Shown here: piece by piece, positions 33,784 through 42,812 of the stretch
Numbering within the stretch: the stretch's first letter is position 1
Layout of the letters: each line of letters begins with the position of its first letter
Origin: Fluviicola sp.
Lineage (GTDB): Bacteria > Bacteroidota > Bacteroidia > Flavobacteriales_D > Crocinitomicaceae
Assembly: GCF_039596395.1 (NCBI RefSeq)
Contig: NZ_JBCNJT010000002.1
Coordinates: forward strand, 1,364,001 to 1,428,000
Length of the DNA: 64,000 nt
Direction: 5' to 3'
Notes under the pieces: model-generated
The model's input: the letters and a program-made list of their open reading frames with translations, nothing else
Databases searched by the model: none
What the model was told of the DNA's origin: nothing
Position numbers and translations under genes: made by a program

Positions 33784-36700
33784 ATGAACAATAAATTACT
33801 GCAAATAATTTTTGTCAGCTTGCTTCTTTTTAATCAGGAAGCTAATTCGCAATCATCTTCTGCCACAAATGCCTTTGTAGGCGGTCGGTATTTGGGATGG
33901 GATAATTTCAGTGGTGTGAATCCACTATTATTCAGGACCGCTGGTGCAACCAGAATGCGACTGAATGGGGATGAAATCCTCAATTACCTCGGCACAAACT
34001 TTATGGTAGATGTTAGGGGTCACTTTGGGATTGGCGTCAATAACTATTTCGCTACAGAAACCCCCTTAACGATGCTTCACCTGGAAGGACCGAACAATAC
34101 CATATTTAACGGGGGGCAGTTCCGCGGTTGGATGAAAACGGGGGTGCTATCCCGCGAGAATTCAGATGCGATGTATGTGGGTATGAAACCGCAAGGCACA
34201 AACCGAAGCGATGCTGTAGTTTACTGGAGCGACGATGCTGGTGGTACCGACGGTCCAGATAACCTTCGCTTCCTGTTCGGAACCACACAAAACACCCTTC
34301 CAGGGGCGGTGCAACCACTTCTTGGGAATTCCCAGGATGGTTACGAAATGATGCGTATGACGGCATCAGGGCCGTTAAATGAACTCAATTTCCCGGCAGG
34401 ATATATCGGCGTGGGGCCACTTTTTACCGATGTAAACAGGCCACAGAACCGTTTTCATATCAATGCGGAAAGCGGTTTGGCTACTTTTATGCAAATTTCG
34501 AATATTGGGGGTGGTGGTCTCCCTGGTACTGGACAGACCGGAACAGATGGTTTAAAACTGGGATTGCAGAATTTACTGGCACCTACGGGCAACCGGCAGT
34601 ACGGATACCTGCAATGGCAGGAACACACGCCTTTCATCATTCAGACCGCGTGGTCTGGAAGTGGCGGATCAACTGCGACGGGAGAACGGATGCGCATCAC
34701 CAGCCGCGGTGCACTGATCAATACAGAAGGATTCGCTCATGCGTCAAGTATCAGCTCTCCTAACGTTACACGTGTTGCAATCAGCTATCTCGGTTCGACA
34801 GCCTTAACGCAGCCAAGAAGCTTGCTCCACTTAGGATTTAATGGACCAAACAGCTGGCGTTCCTGGATGGATATGGGAACATACGCCTCTGCTCCGGAAG
34901 CACATACGTACCTGGGAATTTTCGATGGAACTAACACTGGAACTTTGGCCTGGGGTAGCATAGGGAATTCTGATATGCGCTATATTTTTACTACAACGGA
35001 TGGTACCGCAGGTGAAGCTGGAACAGCGGACGGTTTGGAGGCTATGAGAATGACGCCTACCGCAACTAATGGTGTGTACACTGGGATTGGAGGTGATCCA
35101 AATGCTAACCTTTATGGACCTGCTGCAAACAGCCAAACACCAACGGCAACTTTGGAAGTAAACTCCTGGGGTGCAACCAACGTTCCAGGCGGTAGTTCAG
35201 GTCTTCGTTTTTCAAACCTGAACACTTCTTCTCCTATAACGACAAACCCGGGAGCTGGTGTATTGGCCGTTAATGCTGATGGCGATGTGATCTATGTTGA
35301 TAAAACTTCGGATGGATTGGATTGCTGGGACCAGAACGGCAATGGGATCGGTGATGGAAATGAAGATTTGAACGGGGACGGACAATATAACTATTTAGAT
35401 TGTGTGAGTTTGCCGTGTTGGGACCTAAACCAAAATGGCGTATTTGATGTGGCGACGGAAGACTTTGATGGTGATTTACAAGCAAGCCCGGGAGATTGTC
35501 GAGGGCCTCAAGGGAATACAGGCGCAACAGGACCTGTAGGCCCACAAGGTCCGCAAGGCCCTCAGGGTGTTCCTGGGAATGCGATTTTCTTTGCTGATAA
35601 CGGTGTGTCCCGAAACCCGGGAAGCATCATCCGGTTGGGAGATGAATATATTGGAACTCCAGGCACGAATACTCCTTTGACCAGCAATCGACAAGTTCAA
35701 TTGGGTGGTAACAACCTGATCTTTTCAGGTGCCGGGGATATTGCTATAGGGCTGACTTATCCTAACCAGCCTACGCAAAGGTTGGATGTCAACGGGAATG
35801 CCCGTTTCCGTAATGTATCAACTACGGGAGGTCAATACCTGATGCTTGGACAAATCAACGCAAATGTGAACGATCTTACCTTATCCAAGCTTGGTTTCTC
35901 GGGCAACACCAATCAGTACCTTGCCGGAAACGGAACCTGGCAGTTTCTGCCGACTGTGGGTGCAATATGCGGAGCTCCAGCAACTGAGGGTGCACTGTTT
36001 GCCAATACACGGTTAAACCTGAACGGACAGAACTTCTATTTTAGCAATCTTACTCCGACCGGGAATACTAGCGTCAACAAGGTTGCCGTTGGTTATAACT
36101 GCTCTACACCACTTCCTGCTAAATTTAACGTTTATCAGAAAGAACTCACTTCTCTTTCCATTTCAACGATTGCTTCGCACGCTGATAACCGCGATATAGG
36201 AACTGTTCAGGGAACAGAATATATAGGTGCATTTGGCATTGCCCAGGGGAACCAATTCATCCAGAGGATAAGCAATACAGGCGGATCGTTCGAAGGTCGC
36301 AATGCGGCGCTGAATTTCGGTGTCAAAGGATATGCCTGGAGAGGCGGATACGCCAACGTATCTACCAGCTATGGAGGTTACTTTAAAGCAAATGATGCTT
36401 TTGGGTCCTATGGTGTAGTAGGTCACGCAGACAATAATTCAACAGTGGGTGTAGCCTATGGTGTCTATGGGTCCGCTAACGGTGGACAATTTGCACGAGC
36501 GGGCTATTTTGATGGACTCATTCAAACAACAGCATCTTATGTCCAAACTTCTGATTCAATGTTCAAGAATAATGTCAATAGGTTGAACAGCACCCTTAAA
36601 TTGATCCAGTTGTTGAAACCAGTAAGTTACACGATGGATACTATCCATTACCCACAGATGAATTTTGACAATCATTTGCAGTACGGATACATTGCACAGG

Positions 36701-37647
36701 ATGTTGCCAATGTTTTCCCTAGTTTGGTATACGACAGCTATCATCCGTCATCTATTGATTCCCTGGGAAATCCGATTGATTCCGCAGTAACCTACAAAGC
36801 ACTGAACTATAACGGATTCATTTCGATCAACACTGCTGCAATTATTGAACTAAACAAAAAGGTTGATGCGATCTCACTTTCTGACGAATCCATTAAAACC
36901 AATGTACAGGACTTGACTGGTTCGTTGGATAAAGTTCTTGCGATGCGAGGTGTTTCCTATGATTGGGACCATACGGTTCATCCTGAACTTGGTTTGGACA
37001 GTTTAAACCAAGTAGGATTTATTGCACAAGAAATCCAAGCTATAGACCCTCGTTTAACCTTCGTAGCCGATGATAGTCTATTGCACGTGAAGTACGAAAA
37101 AGTAGTTCCTGTTTTGGCAGAGGCAATAGAAGAACTGAACGGTGAAGTTGAAAGCAAAGATTCGCTTATCCATGTTCTGGTTACGGAGAACGCTGAGCAA
37201 GATTCAACGATCAGCGCACAACAGACAACGATTGACGATCTGAACAACCGTTTGACACAACTGGAAAACTGCCTTTCAGGTATTTTACCTTTACTGTGCC
37301 AGTTGAACCAAAGCGCTATACAGGCGAATACACCAGCAGCACAGGAAGAGGTGCGCAAGAACCTGAACGTGACGTTGAGCAACCGCAATGCGATCGTGCT
37401 TGACCAGAATGTACCGAACCCGTTTGCAGAGCAGACAACCATCAATTTCTCCATTCCTGAAACGGTGAAGAAAGCACAGATCCATTTTTATGATGGAAAC
37501 GGACGCTTTATGAACTCTGTTGAAGTAACTGAAAGAGGATTGGGAAGTGTTACGGTATTTGGTTCTGATTTGAGTACGGGAGTGTATACTTACACGCTGG
37601 TTGCTGACGGACAAGTTGTAGCGACTAAGAAAATGATGAAACAATAG
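33784..37647 (+). CDS. Giant secreted fibre-like protein: two S74 chaperone domains plus T9SS sorting domain
   Basis: 1287 aa. A signal peptide (to about residue 22, ANSQ) precedes long repetitive beta-rich modules (GERMRITSRG, GLEAMRMTPT). Around residues 516-570 are Asp/Asn-rich calcium-type loops (DQNGNGIGDGNEDLNGDG), then a short collagen-like Gly-x-y run (about 574-600). Two tandem peptidase-S74 (endosialidase-type intramolecular chaperone) domains follow: Ser-Asp at residues 923-924 with GYIAQDVANVFPSLV, and Ser-Asp at 1033-1034 with GFIAQEIQAIDPRL. A coiled coil and a type A T9SS domain (QNVPNPFAEQTTINFSIPE) end the protein. It is probably a trimeric surface fibre or adhesin. Confidence 0.85.
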   Translation: MNNKLLQIIFVSLLLFNQEANSQSSSATNAFVGGRYLGWDNFSGVNPLLFRTAGATRMRLNGDEILNYLGTNFMVDVRGHFGIGVNNYFATETPLTMLHLEGPNNTIFNGGQFRGWMKTGVLSRENSDAMYVGMKPQGTNRSDAVVYWSDDAGGTDGPDNLRFLFGTTQNTLPGAVQPLLGNSQDGYEMMRMTASGPLNELNFPAGYIGVGPLFTDVNRPQNRFHINAESGLATFMQISNIGGGGLPGTGQTGTDGLKLGLQNLLAPTGNRQYGYLQWQEHTPFIIQTAWSGSGGSTATGERMRITSRGALINTEGFAHASSISSPNVTRVAISYLGSTALTQPRSLLHLGFNGPNSWRSWMDMGTYASAPEAHTYLGIFDGTNTGTLAWGSIGNSDMRYIFTTTDGTAGEAGTADGLEAMRMTPTATNGVYTGIGGDPNANLYGPAANSQTPTATLEVNSWGATNVPGGSSGLRFSNLNTSSPITTNPGAGVLAVNADGDVIYVDKTSDGLDCWDQNGNGIGDGNEDLNGDGQYNYLDCVSLPCWDLNQNGVFDVATEDFDGDLQASPGDCRGPQGNTGATGPVGPQGPQGPQGVPGNAIFFADNGVSRNPGSIIRLGDEYIGTPGTNTPLTSNRQVQLGGNNLIFSGAGDIAIGLTYPNQPTQRLDVNGNARFRNVSTTGGQYLMLGQINANVNDLTLSKLGFSGNTNQYLAGNGTWQFLPTVGAICGAPATEGALFANTRLNLNGQNFYFSNLTPTGNTSVNKVAVGYNCSTPLPAKFNVYQKELTSLSISTIASHADNRDIGTVQGTEYIGAFGIAQGNQFIQRISNTGGSFEGRNAALNFGVKGYAWRGGYANVSTSYGGYFKANDAFGSYGVVGHADNNSTVGVAYGVYGSANGGQFARAGYFDGLIQTTASYVQTSDSMFKNNVNRLNSTLKLIQLLKPVSYTMDTIHYPQMNFDNHLQYGYIAQDVANVFPSLVYDSYHPSSIDSLGNPIDSAVTYKALNYNGFISINTAAIIELNKKVDAISLSDESIKTNVQDLTGSLDKVLAMRGVSYDWDHTVHPELGLDSLNQVGFIAQEIQAIDPRLTFVADDSLLHVKYEKVVPVLAEAIEELNGEVESKDSLIHVLVTENAEQDSTISAQQTTIDDLNNRLTQLENCLSGILPLLCQLNQSAIQANTPAAQEEVRKNLNVTLSNRNAIVLDQNVPNPFAEQTTINFSIPETVKKAQIHFYDGNGRFMNSVEVTERGLGSVTVFGSDLSTGVYTYTLVADGQVVATKKMMKQ

Positions 37648-37727
37648 ATCTATTTTAAGTCCTGAGGCAAGGTTTTAATCTAATATGTAGAATATTGTAA
37701 TCACTTTGATCACTAATGGAATGATTC

Positions 37728-37765
37728 GAACCATAAGGGCGTAAAATTTTACGCCCTTACGGTTC
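37728..37765. repeat. 19-bp-arm palindrome (one mismatch)
   Basis: Arms 37728-37746 and 37747-37765 pair with a single mismatch, centred on AAAA/TTTT, with core AAGGGCGTAAAA. It lies between two plus-strand genes. Its design resembles the perfect palindromes at 38.1 and 42.1 kb. Confidence 0.85.
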
Positions 37766-37792
37766 TACAAAATACATAACCGATTCAAAATT

Positions 37793-38140
37793 ATGCATAC
37801 TAACAATTCACTGAATGTTTCTTTCGAGGACCTCTTTAAATTACTGATAGGACTCATTGCAGACGATCTGAAAGTACAAAAGCATTTGTACCATTTGAGC
37901 CTTAGCGGGCTGGACACTACTCCTTTGCAGCTGGAACTTCACCGAAGCATCTTTGTTTTGGCGGGACTGAAGGAATCCGATATTTCCGAAGAACTGGAGG
38001 ATTGGTACTTCGCCCAAACACAACGAGTCAACAACATTGATCTGAAGCATGACGAACAGGCGCTTTCCGGCTTGTCAGCAGAAATTTTGGAGGGTTTGCT
38101 GAAGTTGCGGAATGAGATATACGGGAGGAAGATGGGTTGA
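37793..38140 (+). CDS. Small soluble protein of unknown function
   Basis: 115 aa, helical and acidic (LEDWYFAQTQRV, LKESDISEELED), no signal peptide or membrane segment. I do not recognise a family. It is flanked by palindromes on both sides (37728-37765 and 38149-38194) and is therefore an isolated transcription unit after the S74-domain gene. Confidence 0.55.
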   Translation: MHTNNSLNVSFEDLFKLLIGLIADDLKVQKHLYHLSLSGLDTTPLQLELHRSIFVLAGLKESDISEELEDWYFAQTQRVNNIDLKHDEQALSGLSAEILEGLLKLRNEIYGRKMG

Positions 38141-38148
38141 TAACCGGC

Positions 38149-38194
38149 TAAAACACAGTGGGCGCGCGATTAATCGCGCGCCCACTGTGTTTTA
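38149..38194. repeat. Perfect 46-bp palindrome (23-bp arms)
   Basis: Arms 38149-38171 and 38172-38194 are exact complements with no loop, centred on GATT/AATC, with core GGGCGCGCG. It lies between convergent genes and ends in TTTT on the plus side and AAAA-complement on the other, so it could terminate in both directions. Confidence 0.95.
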
Positions 38195-38206
38195 TGAAAA
38201 ATGGAT

Positions 38207-39055
38207 TTACCACTCAAATACTTTCTTCGCATTCGGGTCTTTGACCTTTTTGGTGCGTGTTTTTGTAGACTCGGGGAAATGGAATGCCATACCGAAGCGG
38301 ATATTCAGGGCATCCAACCATTCCTTGTGCGGTTCCTGTTTGGAGTAAATATTCGTTAATCCCTTTGAATAAGCCGGGATGACGTAAGCAGAAACATATT
38401 TGGAGAAGCGGTACTGGACACCTGCTGAAAATAAGAGGTTAATTCCGGCACTGTTCAGGCCTTCAATGGTTTTTGAAGGATCATCCGGACTGATATCCGA
38501 TCCCTGTGAATTCACGATGGTGTATTTGGTGCTCATGCCCATTGGAATGTAAGGCTGGAAACCTGCTCCGACCAACAACTGAACGCGTTTTCCGTAAGTG
38601 AAGTACAACTGGATCGGAAGAGCAAGCATGTTGTATTTGCGGTCGTAGGAATAAGCGCTGTCATTGTCAGTCGATTTATATTCGTACGATTCTCCGTAAC
38701 GGTCAATGGATAATCCTGCTTCAAAGCTTAAAAAGCGGTTGATGCGGTTTCTCACACCTGCCTGGTAGGTCCAGCGGTTTACCATCTTTTCGTCTGCCCG
38801 GATCCCGATAGGCCTGCCGAACAAATCGCCGTTCTCTGCCAGCCTGTGAGATCCGATACTGTATCCGGCCCCGATAAATACGGTGAAATCCATCATTCCT
38901 TTTTCCGGATCGTATTTCGCGGAAGGGTCTTTTGCCTGTTTCTCAGATTCGGCAGTAGTTTTCTTTTTAGTGTCTCCAACCTTCCCGGTAGAAATTTGTG
39001 CCTGGTTCACAAAAGGACTAAAAATTAATAACGTTAGGACTGCTAATTGTTTCAT
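38207..39055 (-). CDS. Outer-membrane beta-barrel (porin-family) protein
   Basis: 282 aa from the ATG at 39055, which opens a clear signal peptide (MKQLAVLTLLIFSPFVNQAQ). The longer frame to 39418 runs into the divergent gene and is rejected. The mature protein alternates aromatic and polar residues typical of strands (FTVFIGAGYSIGSH, LPIQLYFTYGKRVQLLVGAGFQPYIP), matching the OMP_b-brl class. It ends FHFPES followed by a charged tail with KKVFEW. Pore size and ligand are unknown. It is divergent from the AsmA-like gene. Confidence 0.75.
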   Translation of the reverse strand: MKQLAVLTLLIFSPFVNQAQISTGKVGDTKKKTTAESEKQAKDPSAKYDPEKGMMDFTVFIGAGYSIGSHRLAENGDLFGRPIGIRADEKMVNRWTYQAGVRNRINRFLSFEAGLSIDRYGESYEYKSTDNDSAYSYDRKYNMLALPIQLYFTYGKRVQLLVGAGFQPYIPMGMSTKYTIVNSQGSDISPDDPSKTIEGLNSAGINLLFSAGVQYRFSKYVSAYVIPAYSKGLTNIYSKQEPHKEWLDALNIRFGMAFHFPESTKTRTKKVKDPNAKKVFEW

Positions 39056-39063
39056 GAAAAGCT

Positions 39064-39071
39064 TATTTTTG
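39064..39071 (+). promoter_or_regulatory. TAnnTTTG (-7) box upstream of the AsmA-like gene
   Basis: TATTTTTG lies 48 nt before the ATG at 39120, in the 64-bp gap between two divergent genes. Confidence 0.4.
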
Positions 39072-39119
39072 GTAGAATTGTAAAGATACAATCTTTGGTT
39101 AATACTTAAAAATCCTATC

Positions 39120-42023
39120 ATGTCGAGAAAAGAAAAATTGCCTAAAAAGAAGAAAAGTTTCATTCGCAGACTTTTCAAATGGACAGGACTTACCCTGTTA
39201 TTCTTATTAATCGCAATCATCCTGATCCCTATAATTTTCAAGGATGAAATCAAGGAAATGGTATTGAAGGAAGTGAGTAAATCCCTGAAGGCTGATGTAA
39301 CTATCAAAGACTTTGACCTGACCTTTCTTTCCACGTTCCCGAATGTCACTATCCAATTATATGACACGAAGGTAACAGGTAGAACGGAATTTAAGGGCGT
39401 AGAGTTGGCAAGTGTCAAAACTATTGAGGCACATGTAGGTTTATGGGATGTAATCGGTGGAGATGAAATCGAAATTGACGAGGTGCATATCTCGGATGCA
39501 AAGTTCGATATACGCGTGGATCCGGAAGGAAAAGCGAACTACGATATCGTGATCCCAACGGAAGAAAGACCGGTTGAAGACCAGGAGCCCTCCAAGTTCA
39601 AAATGTCTTTGAAAGAATATTCCCTGAATAATATTCAGATCGTTTATGATGACCAGGCTTCGGATATGTATGCCAACATCAAAAACCTGAACCACACCGG
39701 CGAAGGAGATTTAACAGCAGACGTGATCGATTTCGAAACAAGTACACAGATGGATGAGCTAACCTTTGAAATGGAAGGCCTGAGCTATTTGTCGAAAGTA
39801 AAAACAGATGCGGATGTGAACCTGCTGATGGAATTCAAGGAAGATGATTCCAAATTCACCCTGAAGGAAAACAGTTTTGCTTTGAATAATTTCAAGATGT
39901 CACTGGATGGTTTCTACCAGATGCTGAAGGACCATGACCAGATGGACCTGAAATTGAATACCAAAGAGATCAGCTTCAAAGATTTGCTGTCATTGGTCCC
40001 AAGTTTCTACCAAAGCGGTTACGAAAGCATGATTGCCAAAGGAGATTTAAAAATGAACGGAGAAGTAAAAGGCCGTTTGGATGAGAAAAATCTTCCGGGA
40101 TGGGATTTCGGGTTGAATGTAAACCGGGCAAGCATCAAGTACGCAGGATTGGGTTCTATCAATAACATCACGGTGGATGCAGGTTCTAAATTTGCCGGCG
40201 GTTCCAACCTGGATAAAATGACTTTGGATGTTACGAAATTCCACTCTGAGTTCGTGGGGAACCTGATCGACGCAAACCTGAAGCTGAGAAACCCGATAAC
40301 GGACCCGTTGATCAACTCCAAACTGAAGGCAAAAGTAAACCTGGCTACGATCGGGAAGGTGATGCCCCTGGCAGAAGGAGAATCCTACAAAGGTAAACTC
40401 AATGCAGATGTGGCATTGAACGGTCGCATGAGTTCGATTGAAAAAGAACAATACGAAAAATTTGACGCGAAAGGATTGATTGAATTATTCGACTTCCTGT
40501 ATAAGTCCAAAGACTTGAACGAAGATGTGAACGTGAAGGATTTGACTTTCCGTTTCAGTCCGCAAAACCTGACTTTGGAGAAAATGCATGCGAACATGGG
40601 TAAATCCGATTTCGCGATGGATGGGAAGATTGATAATTACTTAGGATATTTATTCGGAAACAACAAAGAAGACCAGTTGCTGAAAGGTGCGTTCAACTTC
40701 AATAGTAATAACCTGGATCTGGATCAGTTGATGGGTGTATCGAATGCTCCGGCAGCTTCAACGGCTTCTGCAGAACCTGCTCCGGCAGATCCGAATGCCG
40801 AGCCATTGTTGATTCCTGAAAACGTGGATTTCAACCTGAACACGAACGTTCAGAAATTGCATTACAACGGAATTGATGTCAACAACCTCAATGGAAATGT
40901 AAACGTGAAGGAAGAAGTGGCTTCTTTGAACGGATTGACTATGAATACCATGGGCGGAACAGTTGGCCTTCGCGGAAGTTACAGCTCGAAAGATCACAAC
41001 AAGCCTGCAATCGATTTGGGTTATAACCTGAAAGAAATCGATATCCAGGAAATTGCTTCACACTTCCTGACAATCGGGAAACTGGCGCCGGTAGCGAAGT
41101 ATGCAAAAGGAAAGTTCAGTTCTACTTTGAACCTGAAGGGCGATTTGACCAAGGCGTTGGAGCCGGTTTACAATACATTGGCCGGTGACGGGGATTTCTT
41201 TACGAATACCGTTACGATAAGTGGTTTTGAGCCGTTGAAAAAACTGGGAGATGCATTGAGCATGGATAAGATTTCCAACCAGACATTCAAAGATGTGAAA
41301 GCATTCTTCAGCTTCAAAGACGGAAAGATGAGCCTGAAGAAACCACTGAAGATTAAAATGAGCGGAATCGATACGGAGATTACCGGATCTACTGCCTTTA
41401 CGCAGGAAATCGACTACAAAATGCTTTTGCAGGTACCGAAAGCAATGATCCCGGGCGGAATTGTTAAAGCGGCCGAACAGGGAATTGCCAAGGTAAACGG
41501 TATTGCTCCGAAATTGAATCTGGGATCTATCCCGGATATCATCCCGGTAAATGCATTGGTTGGCGGAACCGTGACCAAGCCGGTGATCAAAACGGACTTC
41601 AAGGAAGCTTTACTGAAAGCAACGGGCAACCTGAAAGACAACCTGAAGGCGCAAGGAAAAGAAATGCTGGATAAAGCGAAGGATTCCGTGAAAATCATTG
41701 TGAAAGATAAGGTGGATGAAGTGAAAAAGGATTTGATCGCGGAGAAAAACAAGATTATGGCGGACGCACAAAAAGAAGCCGACAAAGTGAAAGCCGAAGC
41801 GAAGAAAGCCGGTGACCAGATCCGTGCGGAAGCAGACAAGCAATGTACCGCAGCAATGGATGAAGCCGGAGGAAATATCGTGAAGAAGAAAATTGCGGAA
41901 GGAACTTGTAAGGAACTCAAGAAGAAAGCCGACAACAGCGCAAACAAACTCGAAGCGGAAGCACAAACCAAGGCCGATAATATCATGAACAAGGCCCGGG
42001 AGAAAGCGGATGCTGTGAAGTAA
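39120..42023 (+). CDS. AsmA-family envelope protein
   Basis: 967 aa. A basic N-terminus and one transmembrane helix (residues about 22-42, LTLLFLLIAIILIPIIF) anchor it in the inner membrane. The large periplasmic part has AsmA/TamB-type repeats, e.g. DVTIKDFDLTFLSTFPNVTI near the start and GTVGLRGSYSSKDHNKP later. The conserved AsmA_2-like end (VGGTVTKPVIKTDFKEALLKA) is at residues about 810-840. The last ~130 residues are a Lys/Ala/Glu-rich helix. AsmA-like proteins are implicated in moving phospholipids to the outer membrane. It stands alone, followed by two perfect palindromes. Confidence 0.85.
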   Translation: MSRKEKLPKKKKSFIRRLFKWTGLTLLFLLIAIILIPIIFKDEIKEMVLKEVSKSLKADVTIKDFDLTFLSTFPNVTIQLYDTKVTGRTEFKGVELASVKTIEAHVGLWDVIGGDEIEIDEVHISDAKFDIRVDPEGKANYDIVIPTEERPVEDQEPSKFKMSLKEYSLNNIQIVYDDQASDMYANIKNLNHTGEGDLTADVIDFETSTQMDELTFEMEGLSYLSKVKTDADVNLLMEFKEDDSKFTLKENSFALNNFKMSLDGFYQMLKDHDQMDLKLNTKEISFKDLLSLVPSFYQSGYESMIAKGDLKMNGEVKGRLDEKNLPGWDFGLNVNRASIKYAGLGSINNITVDAGSKFAGGSNLDKMTLDVTKFHSEFVGNLIDANLKLRNPITDPLINSKLKAKVNLATIGKVMPLAEGESYKGKLNADVALNGRMSSIEKEQYEKFDAKGLIELFDFLYKSKDLNEDVNVKDLTFRFSPQNLTLEKMHANMGKSDFAMDGKIDNYLGYLFGNNKEDQLLKGAFNFNSNNLDLDQLMGVSNAPAASTASAEPAPADPNAEPLLIPENVDFNLNTNVQKLHYNGIDVNNLNGNVNVKEEVASLNGLTMNTMGGTVGLRGSYSSKDHNKPAIDLGYNLKEIDIQEIASHFLTIGKLAPVAKYAKGKFSSTLNLKGDLTKALEPVYNTLAGDGDFFTNTVTISGFEPLKKLGDALSMDKISNQTFKDVKAFFSFKDGKMSLKKPLKIKMSGIDTEITGSTAFTQEIDYKMLLQVPKAMIPGGIVKAAEQGIAKVNGIAPKLNLGSIPDIIPVNALVGGTVTKPVIKTDFKEALLKATGNLKDNLKAQGKEMLDKAKDSVKIIVKDKVDEVKKDLIAEKNKIMADAQKEADKVKAEAKKAGDQIRAEADKQCTAAMDEAGGNIVKKKIAEGTCKELKKKADNSANKLEAEAQTKADNIMNKAREKADAVK

Positions 42024-42034
42024 ATTCAGAAATA

Positions 42035-42070
42035 ACCAGTAGGGGCGAATAATTATTCGCCCCTACTGGT
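42035..42070. repeat. Perfect 36-bp palindrome of the GGGGCGAATAA family
   Basis: Arms 42035-42052 and 42053-42070 are exact complements with no loop. The 26-bp centre is identical to that of the palindrome at 60621-60650. It is the first of two palindromes between convergent genes. Confidence 0.97.
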
Positions 42071-42090
42071 AAAACCAACCGGATGTTCAA

Positions 42091-42130
42091 AAACACGTAG
42101 GGCCGCGATTAATCGCGGCCCTACGTGTTT
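42091..42130. repeat. Perfect 40-bp palindrome
   Basis: Arms 42091-42110 and 42111-42130 are exact complements centred on GATT/AATC, with core GTAGGGCCGCGATT. It sits 20 bp after the preceding palindrome and 16 bp before the end of the convergent DUF4956 gene. Confidence 0.97.
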
Positions 42131-42146
42131 TATATGTCATATTGAT

Positions 42147-42812
42147 TTATTCCGAATCACTCGGTCCTGCTCCGGTGCCGAATGATTGAATGTCTCCGTC
42201 GTAGAAGATCATGATTTGAGCAACATCGCGCAGGAAATCAATTTTACCGATCTCAATGCGGTTGATCTTCAAACCGGTTCTTTGCTGAACGTCAACCATC
42301 ATTTCGTTGTATTTCTCCGGCTGGATCAAATCGATGCGGTCGTAGACAATGATCTTGCGCGTTTCGTGCTTTAAAAGCCACAAATATTCCAAACCTGCTG
42401 TTAAAAGGATCAAACAACCGTTCATTAAGCCCATTTCGGCCAGGGAAATTTTGTTCGAAGCCAGGGCATTAATAACCGAAAGACCAATTACCAGGAACAG
42501 GTAGGTCATTTCCTTGATCTCGATTCCTTCCGTCCGGTACCTTAAAATCCCGAAGATGGCAAAAAGCCCGAGTCCCATACCGGTGTCGATATCGAGTTTC
42601 TTTAGTCCGAAACACAGGAAGAAGGTAATCATACCGATCAGGAAGTACGTGAAAAGGTAATCTTTACGTCTTGCCTTGGTATAATACATGAAGCGGATCA
42701 GTATGATAAGAACTACCAGGTTCACGGTCATTCTGAACAGAAGCGCATACAAGTCTTCGTTGAAAAAGGAAATACCGAACAACTTAAAGTCCGGCTGATG
42801 GGAGAGAAGCAT
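42147..42812 (-). CDS. DUF4956 membrane protein
   Basis: 221 aa with about four transmembrane helices (residues about 25-42, 52-68, 80-115, 128-148) and a soluble C-terminal domain. The segment GLGLFAIFGILRYRTEGIEIKEMTYLF, quoted here in part as FGILRYRTEGI and KEMTYLF, is the family signature. It overlaps the VTC-domain gene by 29 nt, a pairing often seen. It may form an inner-membrane complex with it; biochemical function is unknown. Confidence 0.85.
   Translation of the reverse strand: MLLSHQPDFKLFGISFFNEDLYALLFRMTVNLVVLIILIRFMYYTKARRKDYLFTYFLIGMITFFLCFGLKKLDIDTGMGLGLFAIFGILRYRTEGIEIKEMTYLFLVIGLSVINALASNKISLAEMGLMNGCLILLTAGLEYLWLLKHETRKIIVYDRIDLIQPEKYNEMMVDVQQRTGLKINRIEIGKIDFLRDVAQIMIFYDGDIQSFGTGAGPSDSE

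Noticed and set aside
33784-37647. Prophage tail-fibre gene
   Set aside because: Despite S74 and collagen-like parts, it has a signal peptide and T9SS sorting domain and no phage structural genes around it.
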